A stretch of 64,000 nucleotides of DNA from Neisseria mucosa (GCA_003028315.1 CP028150.1:1364001-1428000), one strand, 5' to 3'; shown: positions 52,400 through 61,286, counted from the first letter of the stretch. Translations and numbers: made by a program. Notes: a model not told the origin generated them from the sequence alone.

Positions 52400-53377
52400 T
52401 TATTTGTTTTGCCAAAATTCGAGATATTCAGTCAGCAGATACTCAAGCTGCATTTTAACACTCAAGGTGTGGTATCCGTAAGGGCTGAGTGCGTTCAGAC
52501 GACCTGTCAGCGCAAACAGGCGGCGCGGATCGGTTTTGGAAGCCGTCTGCGACAATGCCTGCGCGTAATCGGGATAATAAAGCGGCGGCATTTGTTGTTG
52601 CGCCAAGCCGACATCCAACAGCCATTTCTGCATCCAATCGATGAAGACTGCCAACGGCTGTTTGTGTTTGTCAAACGCAGCGGCGTAGTCGAGTATCGTC
52701 AACAGACGCGGCGCGGCAAGTAAAGTGAGCAGCTCTTCGCGTAAGTCATCCATTTCGGGCGTATGCGCAAACAAAGGCGCACCGCTGTGAAAAGCCAGCA
52801 ACGATTCCGCATCGTCCACACCCTCTCCCTGAAGATACGCCAAAGCTTCGTCGCGCGAAGGTGCGGGCAAAACCATCTGGCGGCAACGGCTTTTAATGGT
52901 CGGAAGAAGCTTGTCGCGTGCATGCGTAACCATCAAAAAAACAACATGTTGCGGCGGCTCTTCCAAAGCTTTGAGCAAGCCGTTTGCCGCCTGTACGTTC
53001 ATACTTTCAGCGGGATGCACCAATACCACCCGCAATCCTCCGCGCACAGCCGTCAGATAAATATTTTCCACAATATCGCGCACGGCATCGATTTTGATCT
53101 GCAACAATTTTCGCCCGACCGCACCGTCTTCGGGGATTTCAGGAGTGAGTTCGTAAAAATCGGGATGGCTGTTTTGCAAAAACAAATGACACGAAGCGCA
53201 TACGCCGCAAGGCTGATGATCTTCCCGAGGCGATTCGCACAGCAAAGCCTGCGCTACAAACCGTGCAAACGCTGTCTTACCGGTGTTTTCCTTGCCGGTA
53301 AACAGCCAAGCGTTCGGACGGTTTTCCCAATGGCCGGCAAGCTGCCGCCACTGGTTTTGATGCCATGGATAAATCAT
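52400..53377 (-). CDS. holB: DNA polymerase III, delta-prime subunit
   Basis: 325 residues from ATG 53377 (MIYPWHQNQWRQLAGHWENR); the frame extends to 53482 across DUS copies and is not coding there. Walker-like FTGKENTGKTAFAR, zinc-binding Cys in CESPREDHQPCGVCASC, and sensor-type LLKALEEPPQHVVFLMVTHA and the ARDKLLPTIKSRCR segment. Part of the clamp loader. Heads a holB-pilZ-tatD group. Confidence 0.94.
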   Translation of the reverse strand: MIYPWHQNQWRQLAGHWENRPNAWLFTGKENTGKTAFARFVAQALLCESPREDHQPCGVCASCHLFLQNSHPDFYELTPEIPEDGAVGRKLLQIKIDAVRDIVENIYLTAVRGGLRVVLVHPAESMNVQAANGLLKALEEPPQHVVFLMVTHARDKLLPTIKSRCRQMVLPAPSRDEALAYLQGEGVDDAESLLAFHSGAPLFAHTPEMDDLREELLTLLAAPRLLTILDYAAAFDKHKQPLAVFIDWMQKWLLDVGLAQQQMPPLYYPDYAQALSQTASKTDPRRLFALTGRLNALSPYGYHTLSVKMQLEYLLTEYLEFWQNK

Positions 53378-53431
53378 ATTAGAAAGTACAAGCGTTTGAA
53401 CAAAAGCGTGATTATACAGGGAAATGTTGGA

Positions 53432-53468
53432 GGTCGTCTGAAAAGCCGACTCCCGTTTCAGACGACCT
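53432..53468. repeat. DUS inverted repeat upstream of holB
   Basis: AGGTCGTCTGAAA and TTTCAGACGACCT pair around an 11-base loop, between holB and the divergent small gene. Confidence 0.65.
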
Positions 53469-53628
53469 TGCCGGATGTGCATTATTTTTAAGCAACATGA
53501 TTTTTTGCCTGTATATCAATCGTCAAACCGATTTATACACAGGCTGTTCACACAGTTTGCCTGACAAAATGTGTATCACAACAAAACCCGCGCAATACTT
53601 TTTTCAGATTTCAAATAACAGCCTGAGC

Positions 53629-53634
53629 TATAAT
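53629..53634 (+). promoter_or_regulatory. Probable -10 box of the 76-residue membrane gene
   Basis: A perfect TATAAT, 30 bases before ATG 53664; no clear -35. Confidence 0.4.
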
Positions 53635-53663
53635 CCGCCTCATTCACCTTCACCCTTCCAATC

Positions 53664-53894
53664 ATGAACCGACAAAAAACCTACCTCCTGCTGACCGCCC
53701 TTTTCACCCTGATTTTCATCGCACTCATCATGCTCGGCGGCTACCTGCTTTCCATCCAAAGCAAACAATTCGCTGTCGCCGCCTTCCTGTTCGCATTCGG
53801 CGCCGTCTTCGCCCAAATCGGCAGCCTCGCCCTCTACATCCGCCACAAAGCCCGCGCACAAATCATGCGCTCGCAACAAACCGAATCCCGTTAA
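53664..53894 (+). CDS. Small two-helix membrane protein upstream of rdgB
   Basis: 76 residues: two membrane helices (YLLLTALFTLIFIALIMLGG and AVAAFLFAFGAVFAQIGSLA) and a basic tail (RHKARAQIMRSQQTESR). rdgB starts 10 bases after its stop, with AAGGAAAA in between, so they form an operon. No family recognised. Confidence 0.75.
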   Translation: MNRQKTYLLLTALFTLIFIALIMLGGYLLSIQSKQFAVAAFLFAFGAVFAQIGSLALYIRHKARAQIMRSQQTESR

Positions 53895-53903
53895 GGAAAA
53901 ACC

Positions 53904-54497
53904 ATGTTCGAAAAAATCGTCCTCGCCAGCGGCAACGTAGGCAAACTCAAAGAATTTTCACGCCTTTTCGCCGATTTGAACATCGAAGTCCTGCCGCAAT
54001 CGCAGTTCGACACGCCAGAATGCCCCGAGCCGTACCACACCTTCATCGAAAACGCGCTCGCCAAAGCCCGCCACGCCGCCAAACACAGCGGACTGCCCGC
54101 GCTCGCCGACGACTCCGGCATCTGCGCCGCCGCATTAAACGGCGCACCCGGCATCCTCTCCGCCCGCTATGCCGGAGCCAATCCCAAATCCGATGCCGCC
54201 AACAACAAACGCCTTTCAGACGACCTCTCCGACCAAGCCGACAAAAGCTGCCACTACGTCTGCGTCCTCGTTCTCGTCCGCCACGAAAACGACCCGCAAC
54301 CCATCATCGCCGAAGGCATTTGGCACGGACAATGGCAGGCAGAAGCCGCAGGAACCCACGGCTTCGGCTACGACCCTCATTTCTACCTGCCCGAACACAA
54401 CTGCACCGCCGCCGAGCTTGACCCCGAAATCAAAAATGCCGAAAGCCATAGAGGGCAGGCGTTGCGGGAATTGTTGAGAAAAATTGAAGCCTTATAA
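53904..54497 (+). CDS. rdgB: RdgB, non-canonical purine NTP pyrophosphatase
   Basis: 197 residues of the Ham1/ITPA family. Starts MFEKIVLASGNVGKLKEFSR with SGNxxK; FIENALAKARHAAKHSGLPA, ADDSGICAAALNGAPGILSA and GTHGFGYDPHFYLPE are the family blocks, ending with SHRGQALREL. Hydrolyses ITP, dITP and XTP to keep them out of nucleic acids. Contains an internal DUS. Confidence 0.95.
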   Translation: MFEKIVLASGNVGKLKEFSRLFADLNIEVLPQSQFDTPECPEPYHTFIENALAKARHAAKHSGLPALADDSGICAAALNGAPGILSARYAGANPKSDAANNKRLSDDLSDQADKSCHYVCVLVLVRHENDPQPIIAEGIWHGQWQAEAAGTHGFGYDPHFYLPEHNCTAAELDPEIKNAESHRGQALRELLRKIEAL

Positions 54498-54504
54498 AGT
54501 ATAT

Positions 54505-54544
54505 AGGCCGTCTGAAAACCCCAAAACGTTTTTTCAGACGGCCT
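54505..54544 (+). terminator. DUS terminator of the AG (GGCCGTCTGAA) dialect after rdgB
   Basis: Both arms read AGGCCGTCTGAA (54505-54516 and inverted 54533-54544), unlike the AGGTCGTCTGAA used in nearly all other hairpins of this window. Confidence 0.85.
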
Positions 54545-54570
54545 AACCACTACATTATGAAAGGAAACCC

Positions 54571-55080
54571 ATGTCCCCTAAACAAATCCTGATTGTTGCC
54601 ATCCGCCTGACCGTCATCATTTGGATAGTCAAAACCATGTCAACCGCCATTCCCCTGATGGATTTCGCGTCCGACAACGACATCAGGTTTCCCGTCTCAG
54701 AAATACTGGGCGTATTCGGTTTTTACAGCATAGTGTGGTTGTTTTTATGGTTTTTTTCCGCCACGACCGCCAATTTCCTCCTGCCCGAAATCCATCAAAA
54801 GCCGCAAGAATTGCCCAAAAACCCTGCCCCTTGGTTAACCACAGGTCTGATTTTAATCGGCTTTTACTCCCTATCCCTCGCACTGGCCGACCTGACTTAC
54901 CTGTATAGTTTTTACCAAATCGCCCAAAACGGTATCACCGCCTCGGCGGACGGCATCTGGACCACGATGACGAACCAAGACAAAGCCACCACGCTTGCAG
55001 CCACCGTCCAAACCTTGATCGGCATCCTCCTGATTTTCGGCGCACCGTTTATCAGCCGCCAGATCCGCAAGCATTTATAA
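54571..55080 (+). CDS. Predicted four-helix membrane protein
   Basis: 169 residues with four hydrophobic segments (QILIVAIRLTVIIWIVKTMS; EILGVFGFYSIVWLFLWFFS; WLTTGLILIGFYSLSLALAD; LAATVQTLIGILLIFGAPFI). No family recognised. It is flanked on the left by an AG-dialect DUS hairpin and on the right by a mixed-dialect hairpin, so this gene may have been exchanged from another Neisseria. Confidence 0.75.
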   Translation: MSPKQILIVAIRLTVIIWIVKTMSTAIPLMDFASDNDIRFPVSEILGVFGFYSIVWLFLWFFSATTANFLLPEIHQKPQELPKNPAPWLTTGLILIGFYSLSLALADLTYLYSFYQIAQNGITASADGIWTTMTNQDKATTLAATVQTLIGILLIFGAPFISRQIRKHL

Positions 55081-55089
55081 ACCCGTAAC

Positions 55090-55128
55090 AGGCCGTCTGA
55101 AAATGTATTCCATGTTTTCAGACGACCT
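55090..55128 (+). terminator. Mixed-dialect DUS hairpin
   Basis: The left arm is AGGCCGTCTGAA (55090-55101) and the right arm is the reverse complement of AGGTCGTCTGAA (55117-55128), leaving one mismatch in the stem. A likely recombination boundary. Confidence 0.8.
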
Positions 55129-55146
55129 CAAAACCCAAAACAACCC

Positions 55147-56322
55147 ATGACCCAAATCACATTCCCCCAAGCCGGACAACTTACCGCCCTGCCGCCCCTG
55201 TCGCTCTATATCCACATCCCGTGGTGCATCAAAAAATGCCCGTATTGCGACTTCAATTCCCACAGCCTGAAAAACGGATTGCCCGAAGCCGCCTATATCG
55301 ACGCGCTGCTGACCGATTTGCAGCTTGAATTGCCCAATATTTGGGGCAGGCCGGTGGAAACGATCTTTTTCGGCGGCGGTACGCCCAGCCTGTTTCAGGC
55401 GGAATCGATTGACCGTTTGTTGAGCGGCGTGCGTTCGCTGTTGCGTTTGCAGCCCGAAGCGGAAATTACTTTGGAAGCCAATCCGGGCACGTTTGAAATC
55501 GAGAAGTTTCAAGGATTTAAAGACGCAGGTATCACGCGGCTTTCTATTGGCGTGCAGAGTTTCAACGACGATATGCTTGCACGGCTGGGGCGCGTCCACA
55601 ACGGTAAAGAAGCCTTAACCGCCATAGCTACCGCCTTGAAATTATTTGACAAAGTCAATATCGACTTGATGTACGCCCTGCCGAACCAGACCGTTCAGAC
55701 GGCATTGGACGACGTGCAAACCGCCATCGCCACGGGCGCAACCCACATCAGCGCGTATCATCTGACCATGGAGCCGAACACGCCGTTCGGCCATACGCCG
55801 CCGAAAGGTTTACCGCAAGACGAAGCCGCCCTCGACATCGAAGACGCGGTACACGGCGCGCTGGAAGGCGCGGGTTTTATCCACTACGAAACATCGGCTT
55901 TTGCGAAACCCGCCATGCAGTGCCGCCACAATTTGAACTACTGGCAGTTCGGCGATTATTTGGGCATAGGAGCGGGCGCGCACGGTAAAATTTCCTACCC
56001 CGACCGCATCGAGCGTACCGTCCGCCGCCGCCATCCCAACGACTACCTCGCCTTAATGCAAAGTCAGCCAAGTGTTGCCGTCGAACGCAAAACCGTCGCT
56101 TCCGAAGATTTGCCGTTCGAATTCATGATGAACGCCCTGCGCCTGACCGACGGCGTACCCGCCGCAATGTTGCAGGAACGCACGGGCGTACCCGCCGCCA
56201 AAATCATGGCGCAAATCGAAACGGCAAGACAAAAAGGTTTGTTGGCAACCGATCCGACCGTGTTCCGCCCGACCGAACGGGGACGGTTGTTTTTAAACGA
56301 TTTGTTGCAATGCTTTTTGTAA
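55147..56322 (+). CDS. hemW: HemW-like radical SAM protein (heme chaperone)
   Basis: 391 residues. The radical SAM cluster is CIKKCPYCDFNSH (CxxxCxxC) in SLYIHIPWC..., followed by TIFFGGGTPSLFQAESIDRL and ITLEANPGTFEIEKFQGFKD. The HemW type (HemN-like but without the extra N-terminal cysteine pattern of true coproporphyrinogen oxidase) is indicated by CDFNS. It inserts heme into respiratory enzymes in other bacteria. Older annotation may read coproporphyrinogen III oxidase. Confidence 0.92.
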   Translation: MTQITFPQAGQLTALPPLSLYIHIPWCIKKCPYCDFNSHSLKNGLPEAAYIDALLTDLQLELPNIWGRPVETIFFGGGTPSLFQAESIDRLLSGVRSLLRLQPEAEITLEANPGTFEIEKFQGFKDAGITRLSIGVQSFNDDMLARLGRVHNGKEALTAIATALKLFDKVNIDLMYALPNQTVQTALDDVQTAIATGATHISAYHLTMEPNTPFGHTPPKGLPQDEAALDIEDAVHGALEGAGFIHYETSAFAKPAMQCRHNLNYWQFGDYLGIGAGAHGKISYPDRIERTVRRRHPNDYLALMQSQPSVAVERKTVASEDLPFEFMMNALRLTDGVPAAMLQERTGVPAAKIMAQIETARQKGLLATDPTVFRPTERGRLFLNDLLQCFL

Positions 56323-56500
56323 GATTGGATTTTTTCAGACGACCTTGATACACCAAACCGTAACATCCGCAGACTGCCGCTTCATTAAGGTCGTCTGAAA
56401 ATATCCATACCCTACACAATCACTCGGTTTTATACGATAATCGACACCGTTTTCATCAAAGCTTCCATCTTTCAGACGACCCCGACAACAGGAGAAAATC

Positions 56501-56890
56501 ATGTCCAAAACCATCATCCACACTGACAAAGCTCCCGCCGCCATCGGCGCATACAGCCAAGCTGTGCGCGCAGGCGACACCGTTTACATGAGCGGTCAAA
56601 TCCCCCTCGATCCCGCCACCATGACCGTTGTCGGCAACGGCGACTTCCGCGCCGAAGCCCGCCAGGTCTTTAAAAACCTGCAAGCCGTTGCCGAAGCCGC
56701 GGGCGGCACGCTGGGCGACATCGTCAAACTCAACGCCTACCTGACCGACCTCGCCAACTTCGCCGTCTTCAACGAAGTCATGGCAGAATTCATCCAAGAA
56801 CCCTTCCCCGCCCGCGCCGCCGTCGGTGTCGCCTCCCTGCCCAAAGGCGTGCAGGTCGAAGCCGAAGCCGTGCTGGTACTAAACGCATAA
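56501..56890 (+). CDS. ridA: RidA, enamine/imine deaminase
   Basis: 129 residues of the YjgF/YER057c family. Starts MSKTIIHTDKAPAAIGAYSQ; the active-site Arg lies in EPFPARAAVGVASLPKGVQV, followed by EAEAVLVLNA. Forms trimers that clear reactive 2-aminoacrylate. AGGAGAAAATC before the ATG. Confidence 0.95.
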   Translation: MSKTIIHTDKAPAAIGAYSQAVRAGDTVYMSGQIPLDPATMTVVGNGDFRAEARQVFKNLQAVAEAAGGTLGDIVKLNAYLTDLANFAVFNEVMAEFIQEPFPARAAVGVASLPKGVQVEAEAVLVLNA

Positions 56891-56906
56891 GACACGCAAC
56901 CCGTTT

Positions 56907-56942
56907 TCAGACGACCTCCCACAAGCCAAAGGTCGTCTGAAA
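56907..56942 (+). repeat. DUS pair between ridA and apaH
   Basis: GTTTTCAGACGACCT and AGGTCGTCTGAAAC in outward arrangement with a short spacer; it can form a hairpin. Confidence 0.65.
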
Positions 56943-56970
56943 CACCACACACTATCGGACAATAACAACA

Positions 56971-57801
56971 ATGGCACACTACGCAATCGGCGATATTCAA
57001 GGCTGCTTCGACGAACTCACCCTTTTGCTCGACAAAATCAACTTCAACCACGGTACAGACACCCTCTGGCTCGTCGGCGACATCGTCAACCGCGGCCCCA
57101 AATCCCTCGAAGTCCTCCAATTCTGCATGGAACACGAAAGCAGCGTCCGCATGGTTCTCGGCAACCATGACCTGCACCTGCTCGCCGTCGGCTACGGCGA
57201 AGGCACCGTCAAGCGCAGCGACACCATCACCCCCATCCTCCAACATCCCGACAGCAAAAAAATGCTCGAATGGCTGCGCTTCCAGCCCCTGCTGATTAAA
57301 GGCGTGCGCCATGTTATGGTTCACGCCGGCATCCTGCCCCAGTGGACCATCGCCCGCGCCGAACTGCTTGCCAGCGAAACCGAAGCCGAACTGCGCGGCA
57401 AAAAATACAAAAAGTTTTTCTCCAAAATGTACGGCAACAAACCTGCCGAATGGCGCGACGATCTGACCGGCTACGACCGCCTGCGCATGATTCTCAACGT
57501 CTTCACCCGAATGCGCGCACTGACGCCGAAAAACGAACTCGACTACGACTACAAATCCACCCTCAAAAAAATGCCCCCGAACCTGCGCCCTTGGTTCAAA
57601 GCCCCCGACAGGCAAAACCTCAGCCACACCATCGTCTTCGGACACTGGTCTTCACTGGGCTTTATGAACACCGACAACATCCTCTCCCTCGATACAGGCG
57701 CACTTTGGGGCGGCGAACTGACCGCCATCAACCTTGCCGATCACAGCATCACCCAAGTCCCATCCCTTGGCGGTTTGGACTGGAAAACGGCTTTGAAATG
57801 A
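56971..57801 (+). CDS. apaH: Diadenosine tetraphosphatase (symmetrical)
   Basis: 276 residues of the metallophosphatase family. Metal motifs GDIQGCFDEL, GDIVNRGPKSLEVLQF, LGNHDLHLLAVGYG and the histidines in VMVHAGILPQW and VFGHWSSLGF. Hydrolyses Ap4A to two ADP. Length and order normal for ApaH. Confidence 0.95.
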   Translation: MAHYAIGDIQGCFDELTLLLDKINFNHGTDTLWLVGDIVNRGPKSLEVLQFCMEHESSVRMVLGNHDLHLLAVGYGEGTVKRSDTITPILQHPDSKKMLEWLRFQPLLIKGVRHVMVHAGILPQWTIARAELLASETEAELRGKKYKKFFSKMYGNKPAEWRDDLTGYDRLRMILNVFTRMRALTPKNELDYDYKSTLKKMPPNLRPWFKAPDRQNLSHTIVFGHWSSLGFMNTDNILSLDTGALWGGELTAINLADHSITQVPSLGGLDWKTALK

Positions 57802-57923
57802 GCCATGAAAACCAGAAAAGTATAAGTTTTAGGTCGTCTGAAAATTGATTTCGGTTTGACAATAATGTGGTTTCAGACAACCTTTATATCGTTAATTCAC
57901 TGAAAAATTAAAAGGAAAATGAA

Positions 57924-58742
57924 ATGATAAACTGGGAAAATCCGCTCATCGCCCCCTATCGGCAGCAGCTTTTGTCTACTGAAAAACCCGTTGTCCGCAT
58001 CAAGCTGTCACCTGCAAACAAAAGCAGCCTGCGCCGCTGGGACAGCAAAGTCGGAGGCGCTCCCTATTTGCCGCTCGGTGCCGAATATCCACACACGGCA
58101 AATGGTGATCCGCTCACGCTGTTGGCACAAATCAACTTCGCCCAAACACCACCGCTGGAGAATTTTCCCCGACAAGGTCTGTTGCAGTTTTTCATCCACA
58201 GTGACGATTTATACGGCTGCGATCTGGATAATCTGCTCAACAATGACGGCTTCCGCGTAATTTATCATGCCGACGTATTGGAAGACGACAGCCTCCAGCA
58301 GTCGGATTATCCGCATTACTACGGCGAAGAATTCGGCCTGCCGCATAATCCCGAACAGTCCTTTGCCATGTCGTTCGAACAGGGAACGCAGCTTGTCAGT
58401 TGCAGCGACTACCGTTTCGCACAAATTTTGGAAAGGTATGAAGGCGGTAAGAACGAAAATTTCTGGCAGATTCACAGTAATGAAGATTTGGAATATGAAA
58501 TCATGGAAAGCTTCAGCGGCAGCCACCAGATAAGCGGTTACCCTGATTTCACGCAAAATGACCCACGCGAAGAGCACGATGAATTGAAAGACTATATCCT
58601 GCTGTTCCAACTGCAAAGTGAATGGGAGGACGGGATAGAAATCATATGGGGAGACTTGGGTGTGGGCGGTTTCTTCATTCACCCAGACGATTTGGCCAAA
58701 CTAGATTTTTCCAAAGTAGCATATAGCTGGGATTGTGGTTAA
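57924..58742 (+). CDS. DUF1963 (YwqG-like) protein
   Basis: 272 residues. Family segments: SLRRWDSKVGGAPYLPLGAE, YPHTANGDPLTLLAQINFAQ, PRQGLLQFFIHSDDLYGCD and, near the end, IEIIWGDLGVGGFFIHPDDLAKLDFSKVAYSWDCG. Cytoplasmic, acidic; family function unknown. AAGGAAAATGAA precedes the ATG. A CREE and IS copy 2 follow downstream. Confidence 0.85.
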   Translation: MINWENPLIAPYRQQLLSTEKPVVRIKLSPANKSSLRRWDSKVGGAPYLPLGAEYPHTANGDPLTLLAQINFAQTPPLENFPRQGLLQFFIHSDDLYGCDLDNLLNNDGFRVIYHADVLEDDSLQQSDYPHYYGEEFGLPHNPEQSFAMSFEQGTQLVSCSDYRFAQILERYEGGKNENFWQIHSNEDLEYEIMESFSGSHQISGYPDFTQNDPREEHDELKDYILLFQLQSEWEDGIEIIWGDLGVGGFFIHPDDLAKLDFSKVAYSWDCG

Positions 58743-58802
58743 CCACCCGCTAGCTGCAAGTCGCGTGGGGATGAATTGTACGAATCGGATAAGTTCGATT
58801 AA

Positions 58803-58909
58803 TATAGTGGATTAAATTTAAATCAGGACAAGGCGATGAAGTCTCAGACATTACAAATAGTACGGCAAGGCGAGGCAACGCCGTAGTGGTTTAAATTTAA
58901 TCCACTATA
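58803..58909. repeat. Correia element (CREE), intact 107-bp form
   Basis: Begins TATAGTGGATTAAATTTAAA and ends TTTAAATTTAATCCACTATA. It contains CAGGACAAGGCGATGAAG and TAGTACGGCAAGGCGAGGC, so it is in the opposite orientation to the copies at 17041 and 36203. Lies 46 bases from IS copy 2. Confidence 0.9.
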
Positions 58910-59011
58910 AATCCCCCCCTACCATCAAGGTCGTCTGAAAAACAGTTTTCGCAAATGAACTGCACCCCAAAAGTTGGACATCCCCTCCAACTCACAAGGT
59001 GCAGTTTTTTT

Positions 59012-59362
59012 ATGAGCAAATATACATTACACTTCAAATACCAAGCCGTACTCCGCTACCTGCATATACGCAGCCAACAGCGTACCGCAGACCACTACGG
59101 CATTTCCCGAACCCACCTGAGACGATGGATACGCGCCTATCAAGAAGGCGGTATCGGCGCACTCGAACATCCCCAATCCAAAACCATGCCCCAACATCGC
59201 AAAAACCCCTTCATCGCAGATAAACCCGACCAAGAAAAAACGCAGGCAGAGCTTATTGAAGAGTTGTGCTATATGCGCGCAGAGGTCGCCTACCTAAAGG
59301 AGTTAAAAGCCCTCAGCCAAAAGCAGACCGCAAAGGACAAAGCCAAACCGTCCAAACACTGA
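59012..59362 (+). CDS. IS3-family transposase OrfA (copy 2)
   Basis: 116 residues; identical to copy 1 except R for H in VLRYLH. HTH in RTADHYGISRTHLRRWIRAY. ATG 59012 lies just inside the element. Confidence 0.88.
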   Translation: MSKYTLHFKYQAVLRYLHIRSQQRTADHYGISRTHLRRWIRAYQEGGIGALEHPQSKTMPQHRKNPFIADKPDQEKTQAELIEELCYMRAEVAYLKELKALSQKQTAKDKAKPSKH

Positions 59363-60162
59363 GGGCGCAACACCCGCTCAAATACCTGCTGCACATCGCA
59401 AACCTGCCCAAAAGCAGCTTTTACTACCACCACCAAGACCGACCCGACCCCGACGCAGCCGACAAAGCCCTCCTCGTCGAAACCTACCGGCGGCATAAAG
59501 GACGCTACGGACAAAGGCGCATTGCCGCCGCATTGGGTTGGAACCGCAAAAAAGCGGCGCGGTTGATGAGGCAGTTGGAACTGAAAGCCCTCATACGGGC
59601 GAAAAAAGCCTACCGCCATCCCGCTATGGGCGAAATATCGGAAAACCTCCTCAAACGCCGGTTCAAAGCCCGAAAGCCCAACGAAAAATGGCTGACCGAC
59701 GTTACCGAACTCAAAGGAAAAGACGGCAAATTGTACCTCTCGCCAATCTTGGACTTGTTCAACCGCGAGATCGTCGCCTACGCCATGAGCCGCAGAGCCG
59801 ACAGCGAAATGGTGAAGGAAATGCTCGAAAAAGCCGCACCCCGTCTGACTGATAAGGGAACAATGCTGCATTCCGACCAAGGTGTGCTGTACCGTACGGC
59901 GGAATATAGGAAATTGATTGCAAAACATTCCATGGTTCAAAGCATGTCGCGTAAGGCGAACTGCTGGGACAATGCGCCGATGGAAAGCTTCTTTGCGGTG
60001 TTGAAGACGGAGTGTTTCTATAACGCAGGAGAATTGACGGTGGATGAATTGATGAAACAGATAGATGACTATATGGATTACTACAACCGGGAGCGTTGCA
60101 GTTTGAAATTGAAAAAGCTGAGTCCTGTCGCATACAGAACCCAGCTTGCACAGAGCGCCTGA
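59266..60162 (+). CDS. IS3-family transposase OrfB (copy 2)
   Basis: 298 residues with the same DDE core as copy 1 (WLTDVTEL, MLHSDQG, NAPMESFFAVLKTE). Differences from copy 1: RLMRQLE, EISENLL, SRRADSE and KAAPRL. Intact; in the -1 frame relative to OrfA. Confidence 0.92.
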   Translation: MLYARRGRLPKGVKSPQPKADRKGQSQTVQTLRAQHPLKYLLHIANLPKSSFYYHHQDRPDPDAADKALLVETYRRHKGRYGQRRIAAALGWNRKKAARLMRQLELKALIRAKKAYRHPAMGEISENLLKRRFKARKPNEKWLTDVTELKGKDGKLYLSPILDLFNREIVAYAMSRRADSEMVKEMLEKAAPRLTDKGTMLHSDQGVLYRTAEYRKLIAKHSMVQSMSRKANCWDNAPMESFFAVLKTECFYNAGELTVDELMKQIDDYMDYYNRERCSLKLKKLSPVAYRTQLAQSA

Positions 60163-60202
60163 ATAGGCTTTTATGAGTGTCCAAGATTTGGGGGCCAGTT
60201 CA

Positions 60203-60225
60203 ACCGCAAGCCTTACCTGCGGTTT
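60203..60225 (-). terminator. tal terminator abutting the IS end
   Basis: AACCGCA and TGCGGTT pair, just beyond the tal stop (60231) on the minus strand. One arm begins within one base of the IS right end. Confidence 0.65.
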
Positions 60226-60230
60226 GACAA

Positions 60231-61286
60231 TCAAGTCAGCGGGGCGAGCAGTTTGTCAAAGGCTTCTTCAAACTGTTTCAAACCGTCTTCCTGCAAGCGG
60301 TTGGCGAGGGTTTCTACGTCTATGCCGAGTGCGGCGGTTTCGGCAAGCTGCGCTTGTGCTTCTTCTACGCCTTCGGTCAGCGTGGATTTGGCTGTACCGT
60401 GGTCGATGAAGGCTTTGAGGGTGGCGTCAGGGACGGTGTTGACGGTGTGTGCGCCGATCAGGCTGTCAACGTAGAGCGTGTCGGGATAGGCGGGGTTTTT
60501 GACACCTGTGGATGCCCATAAGAGCTGTACGCGGTTTGCGCCTTTGGCCTCCAGCGCGGCAAATTCGGGGCTGCCGAAGTATTGCGCCCAGTCTTGGTAG
60601 GCGGCTTTGGCAAGGGCGATGGCGATTTTGCCTTTGAGGTGGTCGGGCAGCGTGGCGTCCAGCGCGCCGTCCACGCGGGAGATGAAGAAGCTGGCGACGG
60701 CTTGGATATGGGCAACGCTTTGCCCGGCTGCCAAGCGTTTGGCGATGCCGCGCGCGTAGGCTGCGTAGGCTTTGAGGGTTTGGGCGCGTGAGAACAGCAG
60801 GGTCAGGTTCACGCTGATGCCGTCGGCGATGAGGATTTCGAGTGCTTCGATGCCTGCATCGGTGGCGGGGACTTTAATCATGGCGTTTTTACGCGCGATG
60901 GCGGCATGGAGGCGGCGTGCTTCTTCTACCGTGCCTTGTGCGTCTTTGGCAAGCTCGGGGGAAACTTCTAGGCTGACGAAACCGGTTTTGCCGCCGGTGG
61001 ATTCGTGTTCGGCAAGGCAAACGTCGCAGGCTGCCTGTACGTCGGCAATCGCCATGGTTTCGTAGCGTTGTTTGGGGCTGAGGTCTTGTTGTTTGAGGGC
61101 GGCGACCTCGTCGGCGTAAAGCGCGTCGCCGGCGAAGGCTTTTTGGAAGATGGCGGGATTGGAAGTGACGCCGCACACGCCTTGTTTCAGCATTTGCGCC
61201 AATTCGCCGCTTTGTACGAGCGAGCGGGAAAGGTTGTCCAGCCAGATTTGTTGTCCTAATGCTTTAACGTCCGATAAAATAGTCAT
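60231..61286 (-). CDS. tal: Transaldolase
   Basis: 351 residues. Starts MTILSDVKALGQQIWLDNLS and has GVCGVTSNPAIFQKAFAG near residue 40; the Schiff-base Lys is in NAMIKVPATDAGIEALEI (about 140). Length and motifs fit the Mycobacterium/actinobacterial-type TAL rather than the shorter E. coli TalB. Non-oxidative pentose phosphate pathway. IS copy 2 lies directly downstream but does not cut the gene. Confidence 0.94.
   Translation of the reverse strand: MTILSDVKALGQQIWLDNLSRSLVQSGELAQMLKQGVCGVTSNPAIFQKAFAGDALYADEVAALKQQDLSPKQRYETMAIADVQAACDVCLAEHESTGGKTGFVSLEVSPELAKDAQGTVEEARRLHAAIARKNAMIKVPATDAGIEALEILIADGISVNLTLLFSRAQTLKAYAAYARGIAKRLAAGQSVAHIQAVASFFISRVDGALDATLPDHLKGKIAIALAKAAYQDWAQYFGSPEFAALEAKGANRVQLLWASTGVKNPAYPDTLYVDSLIGAHTVNTVPDATLKAFIDHGTAKSTLTEGVEEAQAQLAETAALGIDVETLANRLQEDGLKQFEEAFDKLLAPLT

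Larger units (their letters stand above)
58956..60202 (+). mobile_element. IS3-family insertion sequence, copy 2 (1247 bp)
   Basis: Same ends and length as the element at 4323-5569. Here the flanks do not match (left ...CGCAAA, right ACCGCA...), so no target duplication is visible. That suggests a rearrangement or adjacent deletion after insertion. Its right end touches the tal terminator. Confidence 0.93.

Noticed and set aside
53533..53541. TTATACACA, a DnaA-box-like sequence upstream of the small membrane gene
   Set aside because: A single box without a cluster, dnaA/dnaN or an AT-rich unwinding element is not evidence for an origin.
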